Positions 25,631-33,047 of a stretch of 64,000 bases of DNA are shown one piece after another. The position numbers and the translations under genes are program-made. Source of the stretch: Roseateles hydrophilus (lineage in GTDB: Bacteria; Pseudomonadota; Gammaproteobacteria; Burkholderiales; Burkholderiaceae_C); assembly GCF_026712245.1 (NCBI RefSeq), contig NZ_JAPPUY010000001.1:310001-374000 (forward strand). Direction: 5' to 3'. Below the pieces are notes generated by a model. That model saw only the letters and a list, made by a program, of their open reading frames with translations, ran no database searches and had not been told where the DNA came from. Each line of letters starts with the position of its first letter. The first letter of the stretch is position 1.

Positions 25631-26077
25631 TCAGGCGGCGCGGGCCGTCGGGGCACCGGTGGCGGCGGGGCTCTGGCCGATGGCGGTCCAGGCTTCACGC
25701 ACGGGGCTCAGCAGGCGCTGGCACTCCTCAATGGCGCTGATGTCGCTGCGCAGGTTGGCCTGGGTCAGCCGCGTGCAGACGTAGCCGTACAGGTCGCGCA
25801 GGTCGGTGGCGAGTTGGCCGGCCGACATGTCCAGCCCGGCACGCAAGCCCTCGTCGAGGATGCGCACGGCGCGCGACAGTGCGCGGCCCTTGAGCTCGAC
25901 ATTGCCCATCTGGATGGCTTGCGTGGCCTGGGCCATCGCGTCGAACACGCCGTCGAACAGCATGGCCACCAGGCGGTGCGGGCTCGCGGCCTGCACGTCG
26001 GTCTCCAGGCCCACCTTGGCATAGAGGGTGGCGCGCTGGTTGCGGGCCGAGAAGGGGGAGGACATGTTGCCGTACAT
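25631..26077 (-). CDS. fliS: Flagellin export chaperone FliS
   Basis: A 148-residue protein. ARNQRATLYAKVGLETDVQA, SPHRLVAMLFDGVFDAMAQA, RILDEGLRAGLDMSAGQLAT and LRDLYGYVCTRLTQANLRSD are FliS family blocks. It binds flagellin C-termini and prevents early polymerisation. The ATG at 26077 (MYGNMSSPF) is the family start; the open frame reaches further upstream, but that part overlaps the sigma-28 promoter. No strong ribosome site is visible. Confidence 0.95.
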   Translation of the reverse strand: MYGNMSSPFSARNQRATLYAKVGLETDVQAASPHRLVAMLFDGVFDAMAQATQAIQMGNVELKGRALSRAVRILDEGLRAGLDMSAGQLATDLRDLYGYVCTRLTQANLRSDISAIEECQRLLSPVREAWTAIGQSPAATGAPTARAA

Positions 26078-26110
26078 GGTGTCGGGGGGAAGAGTCGTCG
26101 CGTTGACTGT

Positions 26111-26138
26111 TTTTCGGCCGCTGCCCGGCTGAACTTGA
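26111..26138 (-). promoter_or_regulatory. FliA (sigma-28) promoter of the fliS-fliT-ycgR operon
   Basis: On the minus strand TCAAGTTC, 12 bases, GCCGAAAA, close to the sigma-28 consensus TAAAGTTT-N11-GCCGATAA. It lies 34 bases upstream of the fliS ATG and just after the fliD terminator, so fliS and the genes behind it form a separate late operon. Confidence 0.85.
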
Positions 26139-26193
26139 GCCGGCTTTCGTGCGAACTCCACCGGTCTGCGCGGTCAATTCCCGGGGCACCATG

Positions 26194-26221
26194 AAAAACG
26201 GCGACCCTTGGTCGCCGTTTT
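26194..26221 (-). terminator. Intrinsic terminator after fliD
   Basis: An 11-bp perfect stem, AAACGGCGACC / GGTCGCCGTTT, with a 3-base loop, continuing into T-rich sequence on the minus strand (and A-rich on the other side). It starts 17 bases after the fliD stop. Confidence 0.92.
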
Positions 26222-26237
26222 CATTCGCGAGCCCCGC

Positions 26238-27674
26238 TCACTCGCTGCTGCTGCTGAGGTTGGCCATCTGCTGCGTGACGTAGGCCGACAGGCTGTTGAG
26301 CTTGCTCATCTGCGTGTCCAGCAACGAGTAGCGCGCCCGCAGCCGGGCCTCGGTGGAGGCTACGCGGTCCTCGAGCTTGTCGATGCTCTTGTTGCTGTTG
26401 TCGATGAGTTTTTGCAGCCCCGCTTGGCGCGAGGTGACCCGGCCGTCGGCGCTCAAGGCGCCATCCACGTAGCTGCGGATGCGCTGCGCGAAGCCGTCGT
26501 TGCTGCTGTTGGTGCCGTCCAGGCCCATGAACAGCTTCTTGAGGCTGTCCAGGTCGCTCAGCGCGGTGTTGAGCTTGGCATCCGTGGTCTTGAGGTTGCC
26601 GTCGCTGCCCGCCTCCAGGCCGATTTGTGCCAGGCGGCCAATGCTGCCCGCCAGCGACGTGGTGCCGCCGATGATGTTGCGAAGCTGGTTCTGCAGGCCC
26701 ACGGCAGTGGCGTCGCCCTGCAGCGGGCCGGAGGTTTTGCTGCTGGCGTCGTACTTCGTCTGCTCGCGCAGCAGCGCGTTGACTGCGTTGTAGGCGGCGG
26801 TGAAGTCGGTGATGAGCTTCTTGATGGAGTCCTTGTCCTGGCTCACCGCGACACTGGCGGGAATGGTGGACGTCTTGAGCAGCGTGATGTTGAGGCCGTC
26901 GATGGCTTCTCGCAGCGAGTTGGTCTCGGAGCTGATTTCGATGCCGTTGATCAGCGCGCGGGCGTTTTGGGCGGGCAGCGTCTGGATCAGCGAGGTGACG
27001 CCGACGCGCGGGTCGTAGCCCAGGTCGGTCAGGCCGCCCGTGGCCTCGATGCGGAAGGCGTTGGTTTCGCCACTGGTGCTGGAGCGCAGCGTCAGTCGCG
27101 CGCCACTGGCGTCGTTGACGATGGACGCGGTAACGCCTGCGCCGGCGGCATTGATGGCGTCGCGGATACCGGCGAGCGTGTCCTGGCCGGCGCCGACGTT
27201 GACGGTGATGGGCGTGGCACCGGCCTTGTCGGTGAAGCCGGTGTAGGTCGGAGGATCGCCACCGTCCGTCGTCCACTTGCCCAGCGTGATGGTCAGGCTG
27301 CCCTGGCCCACGGTGGTGGTGGCGCTGGCCACTGCATTGCTGCTGACCAAGGTCTGCGATTGCGCGAGCGCGTCGACCTTGACCGACACGGTGCCGATGG
27401 CCGCGCTGGAGCCAGCCGTGACCGACACCAGCGTCGGGTCGCTGGATGTGGCCAACGAGCCGGACCAACTGGCCGGCGTGGTGAGCCGCGAGGCTGCGTC
27501 GCGCAACGTCGACAGGGCGCTTTGCACCTTGCCGTAGGACGACAGCTCGGTTTTCAGGCCGTCGATCCGCGTGTTGAGCTGGGTGATGGGGGTGCGCTCG
27601 GCAGCGACGAGCTTGCTCACCAGCGACTCGATGTCGAGGCCGCTGCCGATGCCGGCGGAGCTGATGGTTGCCAT
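26238..27674 (-). CDS. fliD: Flagellar filament cap protein FliD
   Basis: A 478-residue cap protein. N-terminal domain MATISSAGIGSGLDIESLVS and LVAAERTPITQLNTRIDGLK; C-terminal coiled coil ending KLNSLSAYVTQQMANLSSSS; middle blocks such as ARALINGIEISSETNSLREA and LITDFTAAYNAVNALLREQ. It folds and inserts flagellin at the filament tip. It has its own sigma-28 promoter and terminator. Confidence 0.96.
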   Translation of the reverse strand: MATISSAGIGSGLDIESLVSKLVAAERTPITQLNTRIDGLKTELSSYGKVQSALSTLRDAASRLTTPASWSGSLATSSDPTLVSVTAGSSAAIGTVSVKVDALAQSQTLVSSNAVASATTTVGQGSLTITLGKWTTDGGDPPTYTGFTDKAGATPITVNVGAGQDTLAGIRDAINAAGAGVTASIVNDASGARLTLRSSTSGETNAFRIEATGGLTDLGYDPRVGVTSLIQTLPAQNARALINGIEISSETNSLREAIDGLNITLLKTSTIPASVAVSQDKDSIKKLITDFTAAYNAVNALLREQTKYDASSKTSGPLQGDATAVGLQNQLRNIIGGTTSLAGSIGRLAQIGLEAGSDGNLKTTDAKLNTALSDLDSLKKLFMGLDGTNSSNDGFAQRIRSYVDGALSADGRVTSRQAGLQKLIDNSNKSIDKLEDRVASTEARLRARYSLLDTQMSKLNSLSAYVTQQMANLSSSSE

Positions 27675-27709
27675 GCTGCTAGATGTGAAAAGGCCGATAT
27701 GCCAAAGGG

Positions 27710-27736
27710 CTATCGGCCGGATTTTCCGGAACTTTA
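27710..27736 (-). promoter_or_regulatory. FliA (sigma-28) promoter of fliD
   Basis: On the minus strand TAAAGTTC, 11 bases, GCCGATAG: 14 of 16 positions of the sigma-28 consensus with exact spacing. It lies 36 bases upstream of the fliD ATG and 27 bases after the stop of the preceding flagellin gene. It is the best sigma-28 match in the window. Confidence 0.93.
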
Positions 27737-27763
27737 GGCCCCGGGTGGAATTTTTTCAGTCGA

Positions 27764-28750
27764 TCAGCGTTGCAGCAGCGACAGCACCTGCTGGGGCAAC
27801 TGATTCGCCTGCGCCACCATGGCATTGCCGGCCTGTTGCAGGATCTGCGCGCGGCTCATGTTGGAGGTTTCCTGCGCGAAGTCAGCGTCCATGATGCGGG
27901 AGCGCGCCGAGGTCTGATTCTCCACGGCCACCTGCAGGTTGGAGATGACGGCGTCGAAGCGGTTCTGTGTCGCACCGAAGGTGGAGCGGGCCAGGTTGAC
28001 CTGCGCCAGCGCGAAGTCGATGAACTGCACGGCGACGAGCGGGTCACCCTCGTCGCCGGCGGCGCCGGTCAGGGCCGGAGGGCCGCCCGCCGCAGCGAAG
28101 TCGACGGCAGCAGTAGGGGGCGCGCCGGCGGTGCCACTGCCCGCGGCGCCGAGGATGTTGATCTTGGCCGTGTTGACGGCGGATTCCAGCGCGCCGTTGT
28201 TGCCGGTGGGCGTGCCGGTGGTGCCGGCCGTCGTGTCGAGGATGTCGCTCTGCGTGATGACGATCTGGTCGTCGGCCGTCGCGTTGGCGCCGACCTGGAA
28301 GCTGAACGAGGCACTCGTGCCGCCGGTGAAGCCGCTCAGGATGGGCGAGCCGTTGAAGTTGGTGTTGCGCACCAGCCGGCCGATTTCCGTCTGCAGCTGC
28401 GTGAACTCGTTGTTCAGCGCCGCGCGGTCCTGGGTGTTGTTGGTGCCGTTGGCCGCCTGCACCGCCAGCTCACGCATGCGCTGCAGCATGTCGCCGACTT
28501 TGCCGAGCGAGCCTTCAGCCGTCTGCGCCAGCGAGATGCCGTCGTTGGCGTTGCGCACCGCGACGTTCATGCCGCGAACCTGGGTGTTCATGCGCTCGGC
28601 GATGGCCAGGCCGGCAGCATCGTCCTTGGCCGAATTGACGCGCAGGCCGGAAGACAGCCGCTGCATGGACGTCGACAGCGACGACTGCGAGGCGTTCAGG
28701 TTCCGCTGGGCGTTCAGCGAGACGATGTTGGTGTTGATGGTCTGGGGCAT
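27764..28750 (-). CDS. fliC: Flagellin (first of three, larger central domain)
   Basis: A 328-residue flagellin. The N-terminal D0/D1 region is canonical ([40 protein letters not shown]), as is the C-terminus ([20 protein letters not shown], ending QLPQQVLSLLQR). The central part is about 40 residues longer than in the two neighbouring flagellins and is Gly/Ala/Pro-rich (LGAAGSGTAGAPPTAAVDFA). A GAGGAG site precedes the ATG. Unlike its neighbours it has no sigma-28 promoter that I can find in the 245 bases upstream. Confidence 0.95.
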   Translation of the reverse strand: MPQTINTNIVSLNAQRNLNASQSSLSTSMQRLSSGLRVNSAKDDAAGLAIAERMNTQVRGMNVAVRNANDGISLAQTAEGSLGKVGDMLQRMRELAVQAANGTNNTQDRAALNNEFTQLQTEIGRLVRNTNFNGSPILSGFTGGTSASFSFQVGANATADDQIVITQSDILDTTAGTTGTPTGNNGALESAVNTAKINILGAAGSGTAGAPPTAAVDFAAAGGPPALTGAAGDEGDPLVAVQFIDFALAQVNLARSTFGATQNRFDAVISNLQVAVENQTSARSRIMDADFAQETSNMSRAQILQQAGNAMVAQANQLPQQVLSLLQR

Positions 28751-28920
28751 TGAAGCACTCCTCGGAATTCAATCCGGACCGAATGGAACGTCGATCCGAT
28801 GGGCTGAATTCTGGAAGTGCATGCCGGTGGCAAAAGCCCGATCAACGGGTCAAACCACGGCCAATCAAGACCTCTGCCTGTCCGCGCGGGGACGGGGTGT
28901 CGGGGTGCGGGAGGGGGTGT

Positions 28921-28956
28921 CTGCCACCGCGCCGGGCGGCCCGGCGGCGGTGGCAG
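28921..28956 (-). terminator. Terminator-like hairpin after the second flagellin gene
   Basis: A 10-bp perfect stem, CTGCCACCGC / GCGGTGGCAG, around a GC-rich, partly self-complementary loop, 39 bases past the flagellin stop. No T-run follows, so it may pause or stabilise RNA rather than end transcription fully. Confidence 0.5.
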
Positions 28957-28995
28957 TCGCCTCGTCGAAAGGGCGTTGCCGCCCGGGATGCCTGC

Positions 28996-29868
28996 TTAGC
29001 CTCGCAGCAGGGCCAGCACCTGCTGCGGCAACTGGTTGGCCTGGGCCACCATGGTGTTGCCGGCCTGCTGCAGGATCTGTGCGCGGCTCAGGTTGGCCGT
29101 TTCCTGCGCGAAGTCGGCATCCATGATGCGGCTGCGCGACGCGCTCTGGTTCTCCACGGCCACCTGCAGGTTGGAGATCACCGCATCGAACCGGTTCTGC
29201 GACGCGCCCAGCGTGGCGCGCTCGCCGTTGACCTTGTCCAGCGCCAGGTCGATGTTGGTGATGACGGTGTCGATGGAGGCTTCCGTGCCGGCGGCTGCCG
29301 TGATCACGGCGCGACCCTGGCCGGTGTTGTCGGTGCCGGCCACAACGGTGATTACCGCGTCCGTCGTCATGTCGGTCGTGACGATGTCGATGCGGTCATT
29401 GGCCGTCACGTTCGCGCCGACCTGGAAGGTCTGCGTGCCCGCATCGGCGGTGGCCAGCACGGCCTTGCCGTTGAAGGTGGTGCCGCCCAGCACGCGCTGG
29501 ATTTCCTTGGCCAGCTCGCCGAATTCCTTGTCCAGCGATTCGCGGTCGGCGCTGGTGTTGGTGGCGTTGCGGGCCTGCACGGCGAGTTCACGCATGCGCT
29601 GCAGCGAGTCGCCGACCTTGGACAGCGCGCCTTCGGCCGTCTGCGCCAGCGAGATGCCGTCGTTGGCATTGCGGATGGCAACCTGCGAGCCGCGCACCTG
29701 CGCATTCATGCGCTCGGCGATGGCCAGGCCGGCCGCATCGTCCTTGGCCGAATTGACACGCATGCCCGAAGACAGGCGCTGCATGGACACGGCCAGGGAC
29801 GACTGCGACATGGCCGTGTTGCGCTGTGCATTCAGCGAGGCCAGGTTGGTATTGATGACTTGGGGCAT
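28996..29868 (-). CDS. fliC: Flagellin (second of three)
   Basis: A 290-residue short flagellin: D0/D1 at both ends ([40 protein letters not shown]) and a minimal centre. It is very similar along its whole length to the third flagellin (shared [20 protein letters not shown] and [13 protein letters not shown]), so the two arose by tandem duplication. The ATG at 29868 has AAAGGA upstream. It has its own sigma-28 promoter. Confidence 0.96.
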   Translation of the reverse strand: MPQVINTNLASLNAQRNTAMSQSSLAVSMQRLSSGMRVNSAKDDAAGLAIAERMNAQVRGSQVAIRNANDGISLAQTAEGALSKVGDSLQRMRELAVQARNATNTSADRESLDKEFGELAKEIQRVLGGTTFNGKAVLATADAGTQTFQVGANVTANDRIDIVTTDMTTDAVITVVAGTDNTGQGRAVITAAAGTEASIDTVITNIDLALDKVNGERATLGASQNRFDAVISNLQVAVENQSASRSRIMDADFAQETANLSRAQILQQAGNTMVAQANQLPQQVLALLRG

Positions 29869-29937
29869 GTTCAATCCTTTCGTTGACGAGGCGTCTGCTA
29901 CGTAGTCCTCGACTGAATCGCGAACCCGTTGAGATGC

Positions 29938-29965
29938 TTATCGTCTTGACGATGGATTGACTTGA
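29938..29965 (-). promoter_or_regulatory. FliA (sigma-28) promoter of the second flagellin gene
   Basis: On the minus strand TCAAGTCA, 12 bases, GACGATAA, with one mismatch in the -10 consensus GCCGATAA. The leader is about 60 bases. Confidence 0.82.
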
Positions 29966-29986
29966 ATCCTTTTTGCACGCGGCCCT

Positions 29987-30011
29987 AAAAGCGCCGCCCG
30001 CTGTGGGGCGG
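29987..30011 (-). terminator. Probable terminator after the third flagellin gene
   Basis: Stem CCGCCC / GGGCGG with a 6-base loop, followed on the minus strand by CGCTTTT. It lies about 90 bases past the flagellin stop, downstream of a first hairpin at 30079-30097 (GGGCCAGC / GCTGGCCC, 3-base loop) that has no T-run. Confidence 0.5.
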
Positions 30012-30078
30012 AGCGGCGTTCAAGGAGCTTGTGCTGGTGGCGTGAGGACTTCCGTCTTCAGCGTGGACGTTTCACTCA

Positions 30079-30097
30079 GGGCCAGCGGAGCTGGCCC
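30079..30097 (-). terminator. Hairpin directly after the third flagellin stop
   Basis: A perfect 8-bp stem GGGCCAGC / GCTGGCCC with a 3-base loop, four bases past the stop codon. There is no T-run; it is likely a 3' stability structure acting with the second hairpin downstream. Confidence 0.5.
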
Positions 30098-30101
30098 GGC
30101 G

Positions 30102-30968
30102 TCATCGAAGCAAGGACAGGACTTGCGATGGAATCTGATTCGCCTGGGCGATCATCGCGTTGCCCGCCTGCTGCAGGATGTTGGCTCGAGAGAGGTTGGC
30201 GGTTTCCTGCGCGAAGTCAGCATCGGTGATGCGGCTCTTCGCAGCGCTCTGGTTCTCCACCGAGATCTGCAGGTTGGAGATGACCTGGTCCAGCCGGTTC
30301 TGCGAAGCACCCAGCGTGGCGCGCTCGCCGTTGACCTTGTCGATGGCCGTGTCGATGTTGGTGATCACGGTGTCGATGGCCGACTCCGAGCCTGCGGCGG
30401 CGGTGATGACAGCACGGCTGGCGCCGGTGTTGTCCGTGCCGGCCACGGCGGTGAGCGTGGACTCGGTGGTCATGTTGGTCGTGGCCACATCGATGCGGTC
30501 GTTGCTGGTCACGTTGGCGCCGACCTGGAAGGTCTGCGTGCCCGAGTCGCCCGCCAGCACGGCGCGGCCGTTGAAGGTCGTGCCGCCCAGCACGCGCTGG
30601 ATTTCCTTGGCCAGTTCGCCGAATTCCTTGTCCAGCGATTCGCGGTCAGCGCTGGTGTTGGTGGCGTTGCGGGACTGCACCGCCAGTTCACGCATGCGCT
30701 GCAGCGAGTCGCCCACCTTGGCCAGCGCGCCTTCGGCCGTCTGCGCCAGCGAGATGCCGTCGTTGGCGTTGCGGATGGCGACGTTGGAGCCGCGCACCTG
30801 CGCGTTCAGACGTTCAGAGATGGCCAGACCGGCGGCGTCGTCCTTGGCGGAGTTGACGCGCAGGCCGGAGGACAGGCGCTGCAGAGACGTCGACAGCGAA
30901 GACTGTGACGTATTCAGATTGCGCTGCGCATTGAGCGACAGCAGATTGGTATTGATGACCGAGGCCAT
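30102..30968 (-). CDS. fliC: Flagellin (third of three)
   Basis: A 288-residue short flagellin, near-paralogue of the second one. N-terminus INTNLLSLNAQRNLNTSQSS, C-terminus [20 protein letters not shown] and QIPSQVLSLLR. The ATG at 30968 has AAAAGGAAG upstream and gives the family N-terminus; the open frame extends a further 66 codons through the leader, which is not flagellin-like. It is preceded by an unusually long leader. Confidence 0.96.
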   Translation of the reverse strand: MASVINTNLLSLNAQRNLNTSQSSLSTSLQRLSSGLRVNSAKDDAAGLAISERLNAQVRGSNVAIRNANDGISLAQTAEGALAKVGDSLQRMRELAVQSRNATNTSADRESLDKEFGELAKEIQRVLGGTTFNGRAVLAGDSGTQTFQVGANVTSNDRIDVATTNMTTESTLTAVAGTDNTGASRAVITAAAGSESAIDTVITNIDTAIDKVNGERATLGASQNRLDQVISNLQISVENQSAAKSRITDADFAQETANLSRANILQQAGNAMIAQANQIPSQVLSLLR

Positions 30969-31194
30969 GATGCGCTTCCTTTTCGGTGACAGAGAACCCG
31001 GCAACAGCGCCGGACGAAGACCCAGGTGCCCGGGTGCGGCACCCGTGCTGTCCGCCTGAGACGACCTTGCGGCCGCCCCTGACGGCGACGCCCGACGCTG
31101 TTGGCCAGGAGGACGCGTCGCCCCCCGAGAGAGACCCCGCTTCCTCCGGCGTTCCAGCCGGACCACGGAACTGTTTTCAGCGCCGTTGCTTTGG
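30969..31194 (-). other. Long structured 5' leader of the third flagellin gene; gap to the TPR gene
   Basis: The 437 bases between this flagellin and the TPR gene hold no further gene. From the sigma-28 promoter at 31195-31222 the transcript would carry about 220 untranslated bases, including the inverted repeat GGGTGC / GCACCC and several G/C-rich arms. The remaining part (31223-31405) is the upstream region of the TPR gene, with its own sigma-28 promoter. Translational control of flagellin by such a leader is possible but unproven. Confidence 0.5.
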
Positions 31195-31222
31195 CTATCG
31201 GTGCGGGGTGGATGTTTCTTTA
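31195..31222 (-). promoter_or_regulatory. FliA (sigma-28) promoter of the third flagellin gene
   Basis: On the minus strand TAAAGAAA, 12 bases, ACCGATAG. The -35 core TAAAG is exact and the -10 differs from GCCGATAA at the first and last positions. Confidence 0.75.
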
Positions 31223-31354
31223 GGTCGATTTGTCAAGAGCGTGATCTTTTGAATAAAAGGGCGTGCAACGGCTTGTTCTTCGGATGGGCGGTCGGCGCGG
31301 GAAGCGCGCCCCAAAAGCACGGCTTTTCATGAGATCGGCGCGCCGTTCGGTTCC

Positions 31355-31381
31355 TAAAGTGCGGCTCAACCCGGCCGAACC
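31355..31381 (+). promoter_or_regulatory. FliA (sigma-28) promoter of the TPR gene
   Basis: TAAAG, 14 bases, GCCGAACC on the plus strand, ending 24 bases before the ATG. It has the same architecture as the fliD promoter and places the TPR protein in the late flagellar class. Confidence 0.75.
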
Positions 31382-31405
31382 CCTGCGCCGGCCTGGAGTC
31401 CCGCC

Positions 31406-31870
31406 ATGCGAGCCCCCTCTGCCTCCACCCGCAAGAGCAAGAACGTCCACCGCCCGGTCGCGGCGCCCAGCAACGACCCCAAGCTGCTGCTGGCCCGCGC
31501 GCGCAACGCCGCGTTCGCCGAGGCAGCCAAGGGCAACCTGGGCGGCGGTCTGGGCCTGCTCTACAACGCGCTGCAGGACGAGCCCATGAGCCACGACCTG
31601 CTGGCCGACATGGCGGCGCTGCTTCTCGCGGCCGGCAAGCTGGAGCACGCGGCGGCCTACGCCGAGCGCGCGCTGCAAGCCTGCCCGCTGCACGGCCCCA
31701 GCCTCTACACGCTGGCGTTCTCGCTGTCGGGCCGGGGCGAGGTGGATCGCGCGATCGGCGTGCTGACCGAACTGCAGCACGGCGCTGGCCGGGACAGCCT
31801 GCAGGCCGAGGCGCCGGAGCTGGTGCCGGTGGCCATGATCGAGCTGGAGCGCCTGCGCCGGGCGCGCTGA
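31406..31870 (+). CDS. TPR-repeat protein, sigma-28 controlled
   Basis: A 154-residue cytoplasmic protein: basic, disordered first 25 residues, then helical pairs in the tetratricopeptide pattern (GGLGLLYNALQDEPMSHDLL, LEHAAAYAERALQACPLHGP, GEVDRAIGVLTELQHGAGRD). A GGAG site precedes the ATG. It is divergent from the third flagellin and ends at a strong terminator. The function is not known; TPR folds bind proteins, and its promoter suggests a role with the filament or its modification. Confidence 0.8.
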   Translation: MRAPSASTRKSKNVHRPVAAPSNDPKLLLARARNAAFAEAAKGNLGGGLGLLYNALQDEPMSHDLLADMAALLLAAGKLEHAAAYAERALQACPLHGPSLYTLAFSLSGRGEVDRAIGVLTELQHGAGRDSLQAEAPELVPVAMIELERLRRAR

Positions 31871-31917
31871 CATTCCCTCTCACGCGCGCGATTCACCTGA
31901 CACCGCGCCACACACCG

Positions 31918-31957
31918 CCGAGGCCCCGCAGCGAAAGCTGCGGGGCCTCGGTGTTTT
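31918..31957 (+). terminator. Intrinsic terminator after the TPR gene
   Basis: A 15-bp stem around a GAAA tetraloop (GAGGCCCCGCAGC / GCTGCGGGGCCTC plus two more pairs), followed by TGTTTTC. It insulates flhDC from upstream transcription. Confidence 0.93.
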
Positions 31958-32113
31958 CAGGCCCGACGCGCGTGTAGGAATTTGCCTGACAAGCACTTCC
32001 TGCCAGGGTGACGCGGGGCACCGACTACGCCTGATATCAGTGGAAAAGAGGCTTCAACACAATCCGTTTCACTGATCCGCAACGCCCACCCAACTCTGAA
32101 ACGGAGCCCCGCC

Positions 32114-32434
32114 ATGAACGCTGACCAAATGCTCGCTGAGATCCGTGAAGCCAACCTGTCCTACCTGATGCTGGCCCAGAGCCTTATCCGTGCAGACCGT
32201 GAGCAGGCGCTCTACCGCCTGGGCATCAGCGAGGAGACGGCGACCCTCATCAGCACGCTCAGCCCCGCACAGATCATGAAGATCGCCGCCGGCAACACGC
32301 TGCTGTGCGCCTTCCGCATGAGCGACGACCTGGTGTGGGGTCTGCTGACCAACCACAGCAAGCCGGGCGCCAACGAAAGCGTCAGCCGCCTGCATGCGTC
32401 CATCCTGATGGCGGGTCGCCACGAACACGCCTGA
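32114..32434 (+). CDS. flhD: Flagellar master regulator subunit FlhD
   Basis: A 106-residue protein of normal FlhD length. MNADQMLAEIREANLSYLML, AQSLIRADREQALYRLGISE and LSPAQIMKIAAGNTLLCAFR are clear FlhD blocks. It forms the FlhD4C2 complex that activates class 2 flagellar promoters. A CGGAG site precedes the ATG. The 150-base upstream region contains no sigma-28 or sigma-54 motif, as expected for a class 1 gene; no clear sigma-70 hexamers were found. Confidence 0.97.
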   Translation: MNADQMLAEIREANLSYLMLAQSLIRADREQALYRLGISEETATLISTLSPAQIMKIAAGNTLLCAFRMSDDLVWGLLTNHSKPGANESVSRLHASILMAGRHEHA

Positions 32435-32510
32435 CCTGTTGATCGCCGGCAGGCGCCGCGCTTGCCCGCAAGACCGAATACCGAACTCATCCCGATTCCA
32501 GGAGCCCACC

Positions 32511-33047
32511 ATGCGCGTCAAGAGCATCCTCACCGAAGCCAAGCAGATCGAACGTGCCGTTCAGCTGATCCACCTCGGTGCGCGCCTGCAGGTGCTGGAG
32601 TCCGAGACCGACCTGTCCTACGAGCGCCTGCTGCGTCTCTATAAGGAAGTGAGCGGCAAGTCGCCGTCCAAGGGCCAGCTGCCGTTTTCGACCGACTGGT
32701 TCATGACCTGGCAGCCCAACATCCACGCCAGCCTGTTTCTCAACATCCACGAGTACCTGAACAAGGCGGCTGAGATGGACGAGATCGACACCGTCATCAA
32801 GGCCTACCAGCTCTACCAGGAGCAGACGCAGGCGCAGGGTCTGGAGGCCATGCTGTCCGTGACCCGTGCGTGGCGCCTGGTGAAGTTCGTCGACAACGGC
32901 ATGTTGACGCTGACCAAGTGCTCCAAGTGCAACGGCCAGTTCGTCACCCACCCGCACGAGGTGGCGCGCCACTTCATCTGCGGCCTGTGCAACCCGCCCG
33001 CCCGCGCCGGCAAGGGCCGTGCGCAGGGCTCCATCCAGATGCACTGA
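32511..33047 (+). CDS. flhC: Flagellar master regulator subunit FlhC
   Basis: A 178-residue protein. IERAVQLIHLGARLQVLESE, YERLLRLYKEVSGKSPSKGQ and PFSTDWFMTWQPNIHASLF are FlhC blocks. The zinc site CSKC and CGLC (four Cys, 18 residues apart) is intact. The ATG at 32511 has AGGAG upstream; the frame is open before it without conservation. Its stop codon touches the stop of the convergent glycosyltransferase gene. Confidence 0.97.
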   Translation: MRVKSILTEAKQIERAVQLIHLGARLQVLESETDLSYERLLRLYKEVSGKSPSKGQLPFSTDWFMTWQPNIHASLFLNIHEYLNKAAEMDEIDTVIKAYQLYQEQTQAQGLEAMLSVTRAWRLVKFVDNGMLTLTKCSKCNGQFVTHPHEVARHFICGLCNPPARAGKGRAQGSIQMH

